A stretch of DNA of 64,000 nucleotides from Polynucleobacter sp. AP-Nino-20-G2 (GTDB lineage Bacteria; Pseudomonadota; Gammaproteobacteria; Burkholderiales; Burkholderiaceae): NCBI RefSeq assembly GCF_018688235.1, contig NZ_CP061313.1, forward strand, positions 434,001-498,000. The letters are read 5' to 3'. Shown here piece by piece: positions 44,487 to 53,418 of the stretch (position 1 is the first letter of the stretch; each line of letters opens with the position of its first letter). The position numbers were made by a program, and so were the translations under genes. The notes beneath the pieces are model-generated. The model was given only the letters and a program-made list of their open reading frames with translations, did not search any database and was not told the DNA's origin.

Positions 44487-45059
44487 ATGAACAAAATCCT
44501 TGATATAAATTCATTTGGCCTTGAGCGCGCCACTTTGGGCGGCGGTTGTTTTTGGTGCTTAGAGGCTGTTTATCAACAAATTTCCGGGGTCCAGTTAGTG
44601 GTGTCTGGCTATGCAGGTGGGGCCACGCTTAATCCCGACTATGAATCGGTTTGCTCTGGAACTACCGGTCATGCTGAAATAGTCGACATCTATTTCGATC
44701 CAAACATTGTGTCCTACCGAGATTTGTTGGAAGTTTTGTTTGTAATTCATGATCCAACGACCTTGAACTATCAGGGGAATGACCATGGGACGCAATATCG
44801 CTCGGTGATTTACACACACGGTGACGCGCAAAAAATGATTGCGCATGAGGTTGTCAAAGAGCTTGAGGAGGCTGGCATTTATGCCAATCCTATCGTGACC
44901 CAAATCGAAGATGCGCCTGTGATTTATCCGGCGGAGGATTACCACCAGAACTACTTCCGTCAGCACCCTGGACAGGGTTATTGCATGGCAGTAGTTGCTC
45001 CCAAGTTAGCAAAATTTAGAGCGAAATTTCAATCCTTAATTGCCTCGGATTTTCAATAA
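44487..45059 (+). CDS. msrA: Peptide methionine sulfoxide reductase MsrA
   Basis: A 190-residue MsrA, which reduces the S-epimer of methionine sulfoxide in proteins. The catalytic motif GGGCFWCLEAVYQ is near the N-terminus, and GYAGG, HAEIVDIYFDP, DPTTLNYQGNDHGTQYRS and YHQNYF follow. No MsrB domain is fused. It is divergent from the aldehyde dehydrogenase gene. Confidence 0.95.
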   Translation: MNKILDINSFGLERATLGGGCFWCLEAVYQQISGVQLVVSGYAGGATLNPDYESVCSGTTGHAEIVDIYFDPNIVSYRDLLEVLFVIHDPTTLNYQGNDHGTQYRSVIYTHGDAQKMIAHEVVKELEEAGIYANPIVTQIEDAPVIYPAEDYHQNYFRQHPGQGYCMAVVAPKLAKFRAKFQSLIASDFQ

Positions 45060-45069
45060 GGCGGTGCTC

Positions 45070-45705
45070 TTAGGGGGCTAGGCGCGCAATTAACCAGGCT
45101 GATCCATCTAATTGGTAGTGGATGCGGTCATGGAGTCGCGAGGGGCGACCTTGCCAGAATTCAATTTCAGTAGGGCGTAATCGATAGCCGCCCCAATGCT
45201 TTGGGCGCGGTGGGTGATCACCAAACTCTGCGGCGAAACGCTTCTCAGCCTCTTCTAGAAATTCTCGATTTGGAATTTCAGAGCTTTGGGGGGATGCCCA
45301 CGCGCCAATGCGGGAAGCTGCGGGGCGTGAGTGAAAGTAGCCGTCGCTCTCTTGGGCGCTTACGCGCTCAACCACCCCTTTAATGCGGACTTGACGCTCA
45401 AGCTCATGCCAGTGAAATAAGAGGGCTGCCTGAGGGCGAACCGCTAAATCTTTACCTTTTTGACTTTCGTAATTGGTAAAAAAGGTAAAGCCATCCTGAT
45501 CCGCGCCTTTTAGTAAGACAATACGGGCTGATGGATTTCCGGCTTGATCAGCGGTAGCCAAGGTCATGGAGTTTGGTTCGGGGCACTCTGCTTTGATGGC
45601 TTGCTCAAACCAAGTCTGAAATAAGCTAATGGGGTTCGATGGAGCCTCGGTTTCAGAGAGTTGGCCAAAAGTATAGTTTTTGCGAAGTTGAGCAATGGTG
45701 TCCAT
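45070..45705 (-). CDS. pdxH: Pyridoxamine 5'-phosphate oxidase
   Basis: PdxH is the FMN enzyme that forms pyridoxal phosphate. Conserved segments are PNSMTLATADQAGNPSARIVLLKG, GFTFFTNYESQKGKDL, FHWHELERQVRIKG and a C-terminal W-G-GYRLRPTEIEFWQGRPSRLHDR. I start at 45705 (MDTIAQLRKNYTFG, 211 residues), the family-like N-terminus; the longer frame to 45741 would overlap the divergent tcdA gene. The intergenic gap is only 22 bp. Confidence 0.94.
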   Translation of the reverse strand: MDTIAQLRKNYTFGQLSETEAPSNPISLFQTWFEQAIKAECPEPNSMTLATADQAGNPSARIVLLKGADQDGFTFFTNYESQKGKDLAVRPQAALLFHWHELERQVRIKGVVERVSAQESDGYFHSRPAASRIGAWASPQSSEIPNREFLEEAEKRFAAEFGDHPPRPKHWGGYRLRPTEIEFWQGRPSRLHDRIHYQLDGSAWLIARLAP

Positions 45706-45727
45706 TTTTTCAGTATAAAGAGAAGCT

Positions 45728-46480
45728 ATGGCAGAAGACAAGGTAGAAGACAGTGTAGATGACCGTCGTTTTGGAGGTGTAGCTCGGCTATACGGTCCGG
45801 AGCTGCGCGAGCGCTTTCGTCATGCCACTGTTGTGGTGGCAGGCTTGGGCGGTGTTGGCTCTTGGGCCGCTGAAGCATTGGCACGTACTGCAATTGGGCA
45901 TCTCGTTTTGATTGATTTCGATCATATTGCCGAGAGCAATACCAATCGCCAGCTTCATGCACTTGAAGGCGAGTACGGAAAAGCCAAAGTAGAGGCGATG
46001 ACGCAGCGAATTCTCAAGATCAATCCCGAGATTCAGCTGACAGTTTGTGATGAATTTTTAGAGCCAGATAATTTGGATATTTTGATTCCAAAAGACGCTA
46101 TTGTTTTAGATGCAACCGATTCCGTTCAAACCAAAATTGCTTTAGCAGTATGGGCGGAAAAAAATCAGCGTGGATTGGTGATGTGTGGCGCGGCTGGTGG
46201 CAAGTCGGATCCTACTTCAGTGCGTTGTGATGATCTTTCACGAACCGAGCAAGATGCTTTGTTGGCAAAGGTGCGTCAGGGCTTGCGACAGGATCATGGC
46301 TTCTCTAGAAACTTAAAGAAAAAAATTGGTATTCGTGCTATCTACTCTCATGAGCCACGCGCTGGAGTTGCGAGCGGTGGCTTAGCTTGCTCTGGCTATG
46401 GTTCAACCGTCATGGTGACGGCAGCTTGCGGTCTTGCGGCTGCTGCAGAGATCTTGAATTTAATCGCTACTCAGGAATAA
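45728..46480 (+). CDS. tcdA: tRNA threonylcarbamoyladenosine dehydratase TcdA
   Basis: A 250-residue ThiF/MoeB/E1-like enzyme (formerly CsdL/YgdL). It has the nucleotide-binding GLGGVGSWAAEALARTAIG near residues 37-55, the SNTNRQ motif and DATDSVQTK, and it ends in GLACSGYGSTVMVTAACGLAAAAEIL. TcdA forms the cyclic ct6A modification at position 37 of ANN-decoding tRNAs. The first 15 or so residues are acidic and poorly conserved. It is divergent from pdxH. Confidence 0.9.
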   Translation: MAEDKVEDSVDDRRFGGVARLYGPELRERFRHATVVVAGLGGVGSWAAEALARTAIGHLVLIDFDHIAESNTNRQLHALEGEYGKAKVEAMTQRILKINPEIQLTVCDEFLEPDNLDILIPKDAIVLDATDSVQTKIALAVWAEKNQRGLVMCGAAGGKSDPTSVRCDDLSRTEQDALLAKVRQGLRQDHGFSRNLKKKIGIRAIYSHEPRAGVASGGLACSGYGSTVMVTAACGLAAAAEILNLIATQE

Positions 46481-46743
46481 ATTTTCAGAAATACCGCAAA
46501 GAGTATTGAAGTGTGCTGAATTCCTTTAGGGGAATCCCTGTAGGAAATTACGTATTCTGTTGTCATCCATCTTTCAAAGATTCATCTATCGGCTTGTGTT
46601 TGCTGGGCCAACACTTTTTATCTCATTCACATTTATTTGTTTAGGCACTTTGGGTAGTTTTATCCCCTAGTGCAGATGAGCAGTCCTCCCTAGACTTTGC
46701 CTCGTTGGTGCGTTACCAACAACAAATCGAAAGGAGGTCTCTT

Positions 46744-48126
46744 TTGCAGACTGAACAGGCAGGTTTAAAGCGCCATCTAAAAGTGCGACATATTCGCTTG
46801 ATGGCTTTGGGGTCCACGATTGGCGTTGGATTATTTCTAGGTTCTGCCAGCGCTATACAAATTGCTGGACCCTCGATCTTGCTGGGCTATTTATTGGCGG
46901 GGATCGTGGCGTTCATCGTGCTACGAACTCTCGGGGAGATGGCTGTACACGAGCCTGTGGCAGGATCGTTCGCCGCTTATGCCAATAGCTATGTTGGGCC
47001 ACTTGCAGGGTACATGGTCGGCTGGGGCTATTGGACCTACTGGATTGTTGTAGGTATCGCGGAGGTAACTGCCGTGGGCATCTATATGGGCATCTGGTTT
47101 CCGGAAACACCGCAGTGGATTTGGGCTTTGTCCTCCATCTTGATGATGGGTCTGATCAATCTCATCGCCGTAAAAGTATTTGGCGAGTTTGAGTTTTGGT
47201 TTGCCCTAATTAAGGTGGTTGCGATAGTTGCCTTAATTGCACTTGGGAGCTCCGTAATCTTCTTTGGTTTTACGAATGACTGGAACCCAATCGGCTTAGC
47301 CAATCTCTGGCAACACGGTGGCTTTTTCCCAAATGGCATTAGTGGCATGTTGCTTTCTTTACAGATGGTGCTGTTTGCATACGTTGGGATTGAGATGATT
47401 GGTTTATCAGCTGGTGAAGCTGAGAACCCACGCAAAACGATTCCAATGGCAATTGATTCATTGGCGTGGCGCATCTTGATTTTTTACATGGGTGCAATTT
47501 TTGTCATCCTGGCGATCTTTCCATGGAATGAAGTGGGGCAGCAAGGCAGTCCATTCGTTGTGATGTTCGAGCGGATTGGTTTGCGCGAAGCTGCCGGAAT
47601 CATCAACTTTGTTGTGATCACCGCTGCGCTTTCCTCATGCAATGCTGGCATCTTTAGTGGTGGCCGATTGTTGTATGCGCTATCCGTGAATGGTTATGCG
47701 CCTTCACCTTTTGCCAAGCTATCGAAGTATGGCGTTCCTCATCGTGCGGTACTTGCAACAGTAGCAGTTTGTATGACGGGTGTGGTACTGAATTACTTTG
47801 TGCCAGATAAGGCCTTTCAATACATCATGGCCGCGGTCACATTTGTAGGATTGATGGTGTGGATCGCCATTCTCTTTACGCAAATTCAATTCCGTCGCTC
47901 TCTCACTAAAACACAGGTTGCCGAGTTGGCTTATCGCGCACCGTGGTGGCCCTATTCCTCGTGGTTCGCATTGGCTTTCATTGCTTTGGTAGTGGTGCTA
48001 ATGGGCTTCCATGAGGATGCGCGGATCGCGTTGGTATTGGGTCCGTGTCTATTGGGCGTGTATCTCGCGATGTTCTACATCGTTGGATTGCATCGCAAAA
48101 CAAAACTGAATCGTGAATTCAAATAA
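46744..48126 (+). CDS. Amino acid permease (AAT family)
   Basis: A permease of the APC superfamily with about 12 transmembrane helices, resembling CycA/ProY-type transporters. The N-terminal GLKRHLKVRHIRLMALGSTIGVGLFLGS motif and the YVGIEMIGLSAGEAENPRKTIP segment are typical. I place the start at a TTG (46744), six bases after an AGGAGG ribosome site, in preference to the weaker TTG at 46705. Alanine dehydrogenase follows after 10 bp, so the pair suggests uptake and catabolism of alanine or glycine/serine. The 263 bp upstream contain no gene. Confidence 0.85.
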   Translation: MQTEQAGLKRHLKVRHIRLMALGSTIGVGLFLGSASAIQIAGPSILLGYLLAGIVAFIVLRTLGEMAVHEPVAGSFAAYANSYVGPLAGYMVGWGYWTYWIVVGIAEVTAVGIYMGIWFPETPQWIWALSSILMMGLINLIAVKVFGEFEFWFALIKVVAIVALIALGSSVIFFGFTNDWNPIGLANLWQHGGFFPNGISGMLLSLQMVLFAYVGIEMIGLSAGEAENPRKTIPMAIDSLAWRILIFYMGAIFVILAIFPWNEVGQQGSPFVVMFERIGLREAAGIINFVVITAALSSCNAGIFSGGRLLYALSVNGYAPSPFAKLSKYGVPHRAVLATVAVCMTGVVLNYFVPDKAFQYIMAAVTFVGLMVWIAILFTQIQFRRSLTKTQVAELAYRAPWWPYSSWFALAFIALVVVLMGFHEDARIALVLGPCLLGVYLAMFYIVGLHRKTKLNREFK

Positions 48127-48136
48127 GGAGATATAA

Positions 48137-49255
48137 ATGATTGTTGGCGTTCCACAAGAAGTAAAAAATAATGAATTTCGTGTTGGCCTCACTCCGGGAA
48201 ATGTCAGGGGTTTGTGCAAGCAAGGCCACTCTGTATTAGTGCAGCGCGGAGCTGGCGAGCTCATTGGTTTGAGTGATGAGTCTTATCGCATGGCCGGCGC
48301 CACGCTGATTAATAGCGCTGCCGAAGTATTTGCCAAGGCGGAGATGGTGGTTAAAGTGAAGGAGCCGCAGCCGCAAGAATGTGCCATGTTGCGTGAAGAT
48401 CAAATTCTCTTTACTTATTTGCATCTTGCGCCAGACCCACAACAAACCAAAGCGTTACTAGCCTCCGGCGCAAGCTGCATTGCGTATGAAACTGTGACTT
48501 CATGTCATGGCGCATTGCCATTGCTGGCGCCCATGAGTGAAGTGGCCGGACGCATGTCAATTCAGGCCGCTGCTACTCATCTTGAGAAGACAAACGGCGG
48601 CCTGGGGGTGCTCATGGCGGGCGTACCGGGAGTTTCTCCTGCGAAGGTCGTGATCTTGGGCGGCGGTGTGGTTGGACGCAATGCTTTGCAAATGGCGGTA
48701 GGGATGGGTGCCGATGTGTGCATCTTCGATCGCGATATTGATCGTTTGAGACAGATCGATATGTTGTACGGTAACCGTGTAAGAACATTTTATTCCGACC
48801 CGTTATTGGTGGAGATGGAGGTGTGTGAGGCTGATGTGGTGATTGGTGCGGTGCTGTTGCCGGGTGCTGCAGCTCCAAAGCTTGTTACTCGTGAAATGGT
48901 TCGTAAGATGAAGTCAGGATCGGTGGTGGTGGATGTCGCCATTGATCAGGGCGGTTGCTTTGAAACATCCAAGCCCACCACCCATGCCGATCCAACTTAT
49001 ATTGTCGATGGCGTATTGCATTATTGCGTTGCCAATATGCCTGGTGCTGTTGCTCGTACTTCTACCTTTGCCTTAACCAATGCCACTTATCCATTTGTGG
49101 AGGCGTTAGCGAATCGAGGAGGCTTGTTGGCTTTATCCCATGATCATCACTTGCGTAATGGCTTGAGTGTTCATCGGGGTAGTTTAACTTCAGAGCCGGT
49201 GGCAAGGGCTCAAAAACTGGACTTTGTCACTGCGGAAGAGCTGTTGGCCGCATAG
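48137..49255 (+). CDS. ald: Alanine dehydrogenase
   Basis: A 372-residue NAD-dependent L-alanine dehydrogenase, converting alanine to pyruvate and ammonia. It has MIVGVPQEVKNNEFRVGLTPGNV at the start, MSEVAGRMSIQAAATHLEK, and the Rossmann motif VVILGGGVVGRNALQMAVGMGADV with a later aspartate that selects NAD. A good AGGAGA ribosome site precedes the ATG. It is co-transcribed with the permease. A double hairpin with a run of nine C bases follows. Confidence 0.95.
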   Translation: MIVGVPQEVKNNEFRVGLTPGNVRGLCKQGHSVLVQRGAGELIGLSDESYRMAGATLINSAAEVFAKAEMVVKVKEPQPQECAMLREDQILFTYLHLAPDPQQTKALLASGASCIAYETVTSCHGALPLLAPMSEVAGRMSIQAAATHLEKTNGGLGVLMAGVPGVSPAKVVILGGGVVGRNALQMAVGMGADVCIFDRDIDRLRQIDMLYGNRVRTFYSDPLLVEMEVCEADVVIGAVLLPGAAAPKLVTREMVRKMKSGSVVVDVAIDQGGCFETSKPTTHADPTYIVDGVLHYCVANMPGAVARTSTFALTNATYPFVEALANRGGLLALSHDHHLRNGLSVHRGSLTSEPVARAQKLDFVTAEELLAA

Positions 49256-49276
49256 AACTGCATAAGGCTACATAGT

Positions 49277-49322
49277 GCTGGCATCTCATGAGATGCCAGC
49301 CCCCCCCCAATGCATATTGGGG
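49277..49322. repeat. Two tandem hairpins joined by a C9 tract
   Basis: A perfect 24-bp palindrome (arms GCTGGCATCTCA/TGAGATGCCAGC, 49277-49300) is followed by a run of nine C (49300-49308), which leads into a second stem CCCCAAT-GCAT-ATTGGGG (49305-49322). There is no T tract on either strand, so this is not a standard intrinsic terminator. It lies between ald and the GDT1-like gene. Confidence 0.75.
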
Positions 49323-49384
49323 CTGTCATATTTATCCTCTATGATTTCAGTATTGCTTATTAATATATCTACCTTACTGAATTG

Positions 49385-49960
49385 ATGGACTTTTCTGCAT
49401 TAGCACTTTCTAGTGGTGTGGTTGCACTAGCTGAAATGGGCGATAAAACCCAGTTGCTCTCACTTATGTTGGCTGCCCGTTATCCAAAACAAGCTTTGGC
49501 CATCATTGGCGGCATCTTTATTGCCACAATTGCTAATCACGCTTGCGCTGCATTTTTGGGGCATTGGCTCACTACATTTGTCAGTCCAGACATGTTGAAG
49601 TGGATTTTGGGGTTGAGCTTCCTGGGAATAGGTTTATGGCTTTTGGTGCCAGACCATATTGACGATGCTGCCGGCTCCAAGGTTGCGGACCGCGCTTTCC
49701 AAGTTTTTATATTGACTGTGGGCCTCTTCTTTTTGGCGGAGATGGGTGATAAGACCCAAATTGCCACGATTGCTTTAGGGGCTAAATATTCTGATGTATT
49801 TTCCGTGACAGTTGGCACCACTTTGGGGATGATGCTGGCAAATGCCCCTGCTGTTTGGATTGGGCAAAAGTTCACTAAACGTATGCCGATCAAGTGGGTT
49901 CATGCTGTAGCCGCTATTACCTTCATTGCTATCGGTGTGACGACCCTTGCCTTGGGTTAA
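49385..49960 (+). CDS. GDT1/TMEM165-family cation exporter (MneA-like)
   Basis: A 191-residue membrane protein with six predicted helices and the duplicated signature E-x-G-D-K-T/S: LAEMGDKTQ near residue 17 and again in the second half (FLAEMGDKTQIATIALG). Bacterial members (MneA) export manganese. The start is taken at the ATG 49385; the TTG immediately before it gives one extra residue. No yybP-ykoY manganese riboswitch could be made out in the 129-bp leader. Confidence 0.88.
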   Translation: MDFSALALSSGVVALAEMGDKTQLLSLMLAARYPKQALAIIGGIFIATIANHACAAFLGHWLTTFVSPDMLKWILGLSFLGIGLWLLVPDHIDDAAGSKVADRAFQVFILTVGLFFLAEMGDKTQIATIALGAKYSDVFSVTVGTTLGMMLANAPAVWIGQKFTKRMPIKWVHAVAAITFIAIGVTTLALG

Positions 49961-49994
49961 GAAGAAAGTCTGGAACGGGGCTTAAAATTGCTCC

Positions 49995-52604
49995 ATGAAA
50001 ACAGATATTGCACAAAGCTTCCATAGGCTTGAATACCGCGCTCCAAATTACACACTTGAGCGAGTTGAATTAGATATTGCCTTAGATCCCGCCAGGACGA
50101 TCGTGAAAAGTCGTCTTGAAGTGCTTCCTGGGCCGAGTCATGAGTCTGGTGCCCCCTTGGTGCTGCAGGGTCATGAGCTTGAGTTTGTCAGCTTGCGTAT
50201 TAATGGCGAGGCCCATCGCCAATTTGAGTTAACTCCCGAGACCCTCACGATTCATGCTTTACCCAATCAGGGTAAACAGACATTTGTAGTCGAAATTATT
50301 TGCGTCTGTGTTCCAGAAAAAAACACATCACTCATGGGTTTGTATGTTTCCAATGGAAACTTCTTCACTCAGTGTGAGGCTGAAGGCTTTAGAAAGATTA
50401 CCTATTTCTTAGATCGGCCTGATGTGATGGCGCGTTATCGCGTTACCTTGCGAGCTCGAGAAGCCGAGTGCCCCGTCTTGTTATCTAACGGTAATCTCAT
50501 CAGCACCGAGAAATTGCCCAATGGTTGGCATAGTGCAGTTTGGGAGGATCCATTTCCGAAGCCATCTTATTTATTTGCATTGGTTGCGGGCAAGCTGGAA
50601 TGCATTGAAGAAACAATAACGACCGGCAGTGGTGCGAAAAAATTATTGCAAATTTGGGTTGAGCCGCATGACTTGAAGAAGACTCGACATGCAATGGATT
50701 CTTTGATTGCATCCATTCATTGGGATGAAAAGCGCTATGGTCTAGAGTTGGATCTCGAGCGATTCATGATTGTGGCGGTAAGTGATTTCAATATGGGCGC
50801 GATGGAGAATAAGGGTCTCAATATCTTCAATACCAAGTATGTATTAGCTCAACCCGAGACCGCTACTGATGCTGACTTTGCCAATATTGAAAGCGTTGTT
50901 GCGCACGAGTATTTCCATAACTGGACTGGCAATCGGGTGACTTGTCGGGACTGGTTTCAGCTTTCCTTGAAAGAAGGTTTGACGGTTTTCCGTGATCAAG
51001 AGTTCTCGGCCGATCAAATGGGTAGCGAGTCCGGTAGAGCGGTAAAGCGTATTGAGGATGTGCGTCTCTTGCGTCAACTACAGTTCCCTGAAGATGCGGG
51101 TCCAATGGCTCACCCCATTCGTCCAGACGAGTATCAAGAGATTAATAACTTCTACACCGTTACTGTGTATGAGAAGGGTGCTGAGGTTGTGCGCATGTAT
51201 CAAACCTTGCTTGGGGTTGAAGGTTTCCGTAAGGGAATGGATTTGTACTTCAAGCGCCACGATGGCCAGGCAGTGACTTGCGATGATTTCTTAATGGCAA
51301 TGGCCGATGCGAATGACCGAGATCTATCGCAGTTCAAGCACTGGTATAGCCAGGCAGGTACACCAATGGTTAAGGTGGGTGAGTTTTATGATTCCGCCAA
51401 AAAGCAATATCAAATTACTTTGACGCAGTCCCCATCAAAAAATACTGTTCAGCAAAAGACTGAGCCATTTCATATTCCCCTGAAGATACGTTTGTTGAAT
51501 GCTGGCGATAATCAAGCTGAGGTATTGTTGGAGTTAACGCAAGATCAACAAACCTGGACTTTTGATGGGGTGGAAAGTCGCCCAGTCCTATCGATTAATC
51601 GAAATTTCTCAGCACCGATCCATCTGGATTTTGCGCAAAGCGAGGCGGACTTATTGACACTGTTCTCTAGCGATGATGATGCGTTTAATCGCTGGGAAGC
51701 TGGTCAGAAACTGGCAATGCAAATGATTTTGGAAAATCGTTTGCCAGATGCCGCACTGATCGATGCCTACCGCGATCTATTAACCGATTCAGAGCTAGAT
51801 CCCGCATTTAAAGAATTGGCGCTGACCTTGCCCGCCGAGGCATATTTATATGAGCAATGCGCTAGCGTAGATCCACAGAAAATTTATGCTGCACGTCGCG
51901 CATTCCGTCATGCGATCGCAGGTCAGCTGCGTATTGAGTGGGCTGCTTTGTATCAACAAATGCAGACGCCGGGACCTTTTAATCCAGATGCTGCTAGCTC
52001 AGGAAAGCGCGCGCTGAAGAATCTGGCTCTCAGTATGTTGTTAGAGGCTGATCCGCTCATTTGGGCTCCAATGGCGGTCAATCAATATCAGAATGCTGAC
52101 AATATGACCGACCGTTATGCTGCTTTAGCGGGATTGGTAATTCATGGCTCTAAGTCAGCTACTGCATGTTTAGAGGACTTCTATACTCGTTTTGCTGACG
52201 ATGCTTTGGTCATTGATAAGTGGTTTGCTTTACAGTCCAGCAGACCGCCTGTACCAAACGCTGAGCCTACTTTGAATGAGGTGCATCGCTTGAGAGAGCA
52301 CTCTGCTTTCAAGATGAATAACCCCAACCGAGTTCGTAGCGTGATTCATGCTTTCTGTATGAATAACCCCGCTAGCTTTCATCAGGTAGATGGCAGCGGC
52401 TATACGTTTTGGGCTGACTCTGTACTTGCCTTGGATCCGATTAACCCTCAGGTAGCGGCCCGTTTAGCGCGAGGTTTAGATCGCTGGCGTCATTTTGCTC
52501 AGCCGTATCAAACCCAGATGCTCGAGGCTTTAAAGCGTGTTGCCGCTTGCGGAACTCTCTCTGCGGATGTGAAAGAGGTGATTTCTAAGGCTTCGGCATC
52601 TTAA
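49995..52604 (+). CDS. pepN: Aminopeptidase N
   Basis: An 869-residue M1 zinc aminopeptidase. The exopeptidase motif GAMEN precedes the zinc site H304-E-Y-F-H308 with the third ligand Glu in LKEGLTVFRDQEFS (about residue 327). The N-terminal beta domain and the long C-terminal helical domain match the E. coli type (870 residues). It removes N-terminal residues from peptides in the cytoplasm. It begins 34 bp after the exporter gene. Confidence 0.95.
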   Translation: MKTDIAQSFHRLEYRAPNYTLERVELDIALDPARTIVKSRLEVLPGPSHESGAPLVLQGHELEFVSLRINGEAHRQFELTPETLTIHALPNQGKQTFVVEIICVCVPEKNTSLMGLYVSNGNFFTQCEAEGFRKITYFLDRPDVMARYRVTLRAREAECPVLLSNGNLISTEKLPNGWHSAVWEDPFPKPSYLFALVAGKLECIEETITTGSGAKKLLQIWVEPHDLKKTRHAMDSLIASIHWDEKRYGLELDLERFMIVAVSDFNMGAMENKGLNIFNTKYVLAQPETATDADFANIESVVAHEYFHNWTGNRVTCRDWFQLSLKEGLTVFRDQEFSADQMGSESGRAVKRIEDVRLLRQLQFPEDAGPMAHPIRPDEYQEINNFYTVTVYEKGAEVVRMYQTLLGVEGFRKGMDLYFKRHDGQAVTCDDFLMAMADANDRDLSQFKHWYSQAGTPMVKVGEFYDSAKKQYQITLTQSPSKNTVQQKTEPFHIPLKIRLLNAGDNQAEVLLELTQDQQTWTFDGVESRPVLSINRNFSAPIHLDFAQSEADLLTLFSSDDDAFNRWEAGQKLAMQMILENRLPDAALIDAYRDLLTDSELDPAFKELALTLPAEAYLYEQCASVDPQKIYAARRAFRHAIAGQLRIEWAALYQQMQTPGPFNPDAASSGKRALKNLALSMLLEADPLIWAPMAVNQYQNADNMTDRYAALAGLVIHGSKSATACLEDFYTRFADDALVIDKWFALQSSRPPVPNAEPTLNEVHRLREHSAFKMNNPNRVRSVIHAFCMNNPASFHQVDGSGYTFWADSVLALDPINPQVAARLARGLDRWRHFAQPYQTQMLEALKRVAACGTLSADVKEVISKASAS

Positions 52605-52632
52605 GCATAAGCAGGCCTTCTTTGCTGGGAAT

Positions 52633-53016
52633 TTAGTGCAAGCTCTCCTTGAATTCAATCCCCAGCTGATGGGCGAGGGCTTGCAGTTTTTTATCTGAAG
52701 TCCAAATGACAGCATCTTTTGACAAGAGTGCGGAGGCCAGCAGTGAAATATCTGTTGCCCCGCAACCAGAGTCATAAAACTTATTTTTTTCAATGAACTC
52801 TAATGTTTCATTATTAGTCGCAATAGTTGCTTGTCGTAAGCTTTTGAGTTGATTTAAAGTTTTCACTCTGGGCGATGGGGGTGATCCACAGGCAAGCTCC
52901 AAAATAATGAGTGGATGACAGAGTACTCGATCATTGATGAGAAGAGATTGCAAAGTCCCGCTAGCCTTTCTGAAGTGGGATACCCATACCGAGGTGTCCG
53001 CTAAAACCATCGTCAT
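52633..53016 (-). CDS. vapC: VapC-type PIN-domain toxin
   Basis: A 127-residue PIN-domain ribonuclease with the acidic quartet Asp7 (LADTSVWV), Glu40 (ILELACG), Asp89 (ATDISLLASALL) and Asp108 (TSDKKL). VapC toxins cut initiator tRNA or rRNA and are restrained by the antitoxin. The vapB gene ends five bases upstream. The pair is inserted between pepN and fbp on the opposite strand to both. Confidence 0.88.
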   Translation of the reverse strand: MTMVLADTSVWVSHFRKASGTLQSLLINDRVLCHPLIILELACGSPPSPRVKTLNQLKSLRQATIATNNETLEFIEKNKFYDSGCGATDISLLASALLSKDAVIWTSDKKLQALAHQLGIEFKESLH

Positions 53017-53021
53017 GGTGA

Positions 53022-53222
53022 TTAATCGCCCTTTGGTTTTCGGCGAGGAATGCTTTTCATTTCTGGCGCCTTGCCACCTAAGGCTGCCAATCGTTTACCG
53101 ATTTGCACTCTGACAAAAACATTCATTGCTTCACGGAAGAGATCCGCCTTATCCATCCCGGGGTCAGCAAGCTCCAGCCCTCTTTGGTAGAGGTCATCAT
53201 CAATAGTTACAGTTGTTCGCAT
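53022..53222 (-). CDS. vapB: VapB-type antitoxin
   Basis: A 66-residue antitoxin with an N-terminal ribbon-helix-helix-like segment (MRTTVTIDDDLYQRGLELADPG) and a basic C-terminal tail that would bind VapC. VapB binds its own promoter with VapC and protects the cell from the toxin. Two TTGATGC direct repeats upstream, within about 50 bp of the start, could be part of the operator. Confidence 0.85.
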   Translation of the reverse strand: MRTTVTIDDDLYQRGLELADPGMDKADLFREAMNVFVRVQIGKRLAALGGKAPEMKSIPRRKPKGD

Positions 53223-53418
53223 ACTTTTATCATCATCAATATTGAATCATTTTAGCATCAAATAATGCATCAAAAAAGAGGGGAAGTCTGAGTCTGTAGT
53301 AATCAAAAGCCCATCTGCAGGCCTTATGACTGTTGGATTTAAGTATTTTTTGAATGAACAGGGCAAAATAGAGGTCTGCCAAGTAACCCTCTTTACCTGA
53401 TTCACGGAGAAATTCCTT

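Noticed and set aside
49256..49384. yybP-ykoY manganese riboswitch before the GDT1-like gene
   Set aside because: The conserved GGGGAGUAG elements of that riboswitch are absent; only the double hairpin and C tract are seen.
53223..53300. A clear VapBC operator
   Set aside because: Only two short TTGATGC direct repeats are visible; this is too little to list as a separate regulatory site.
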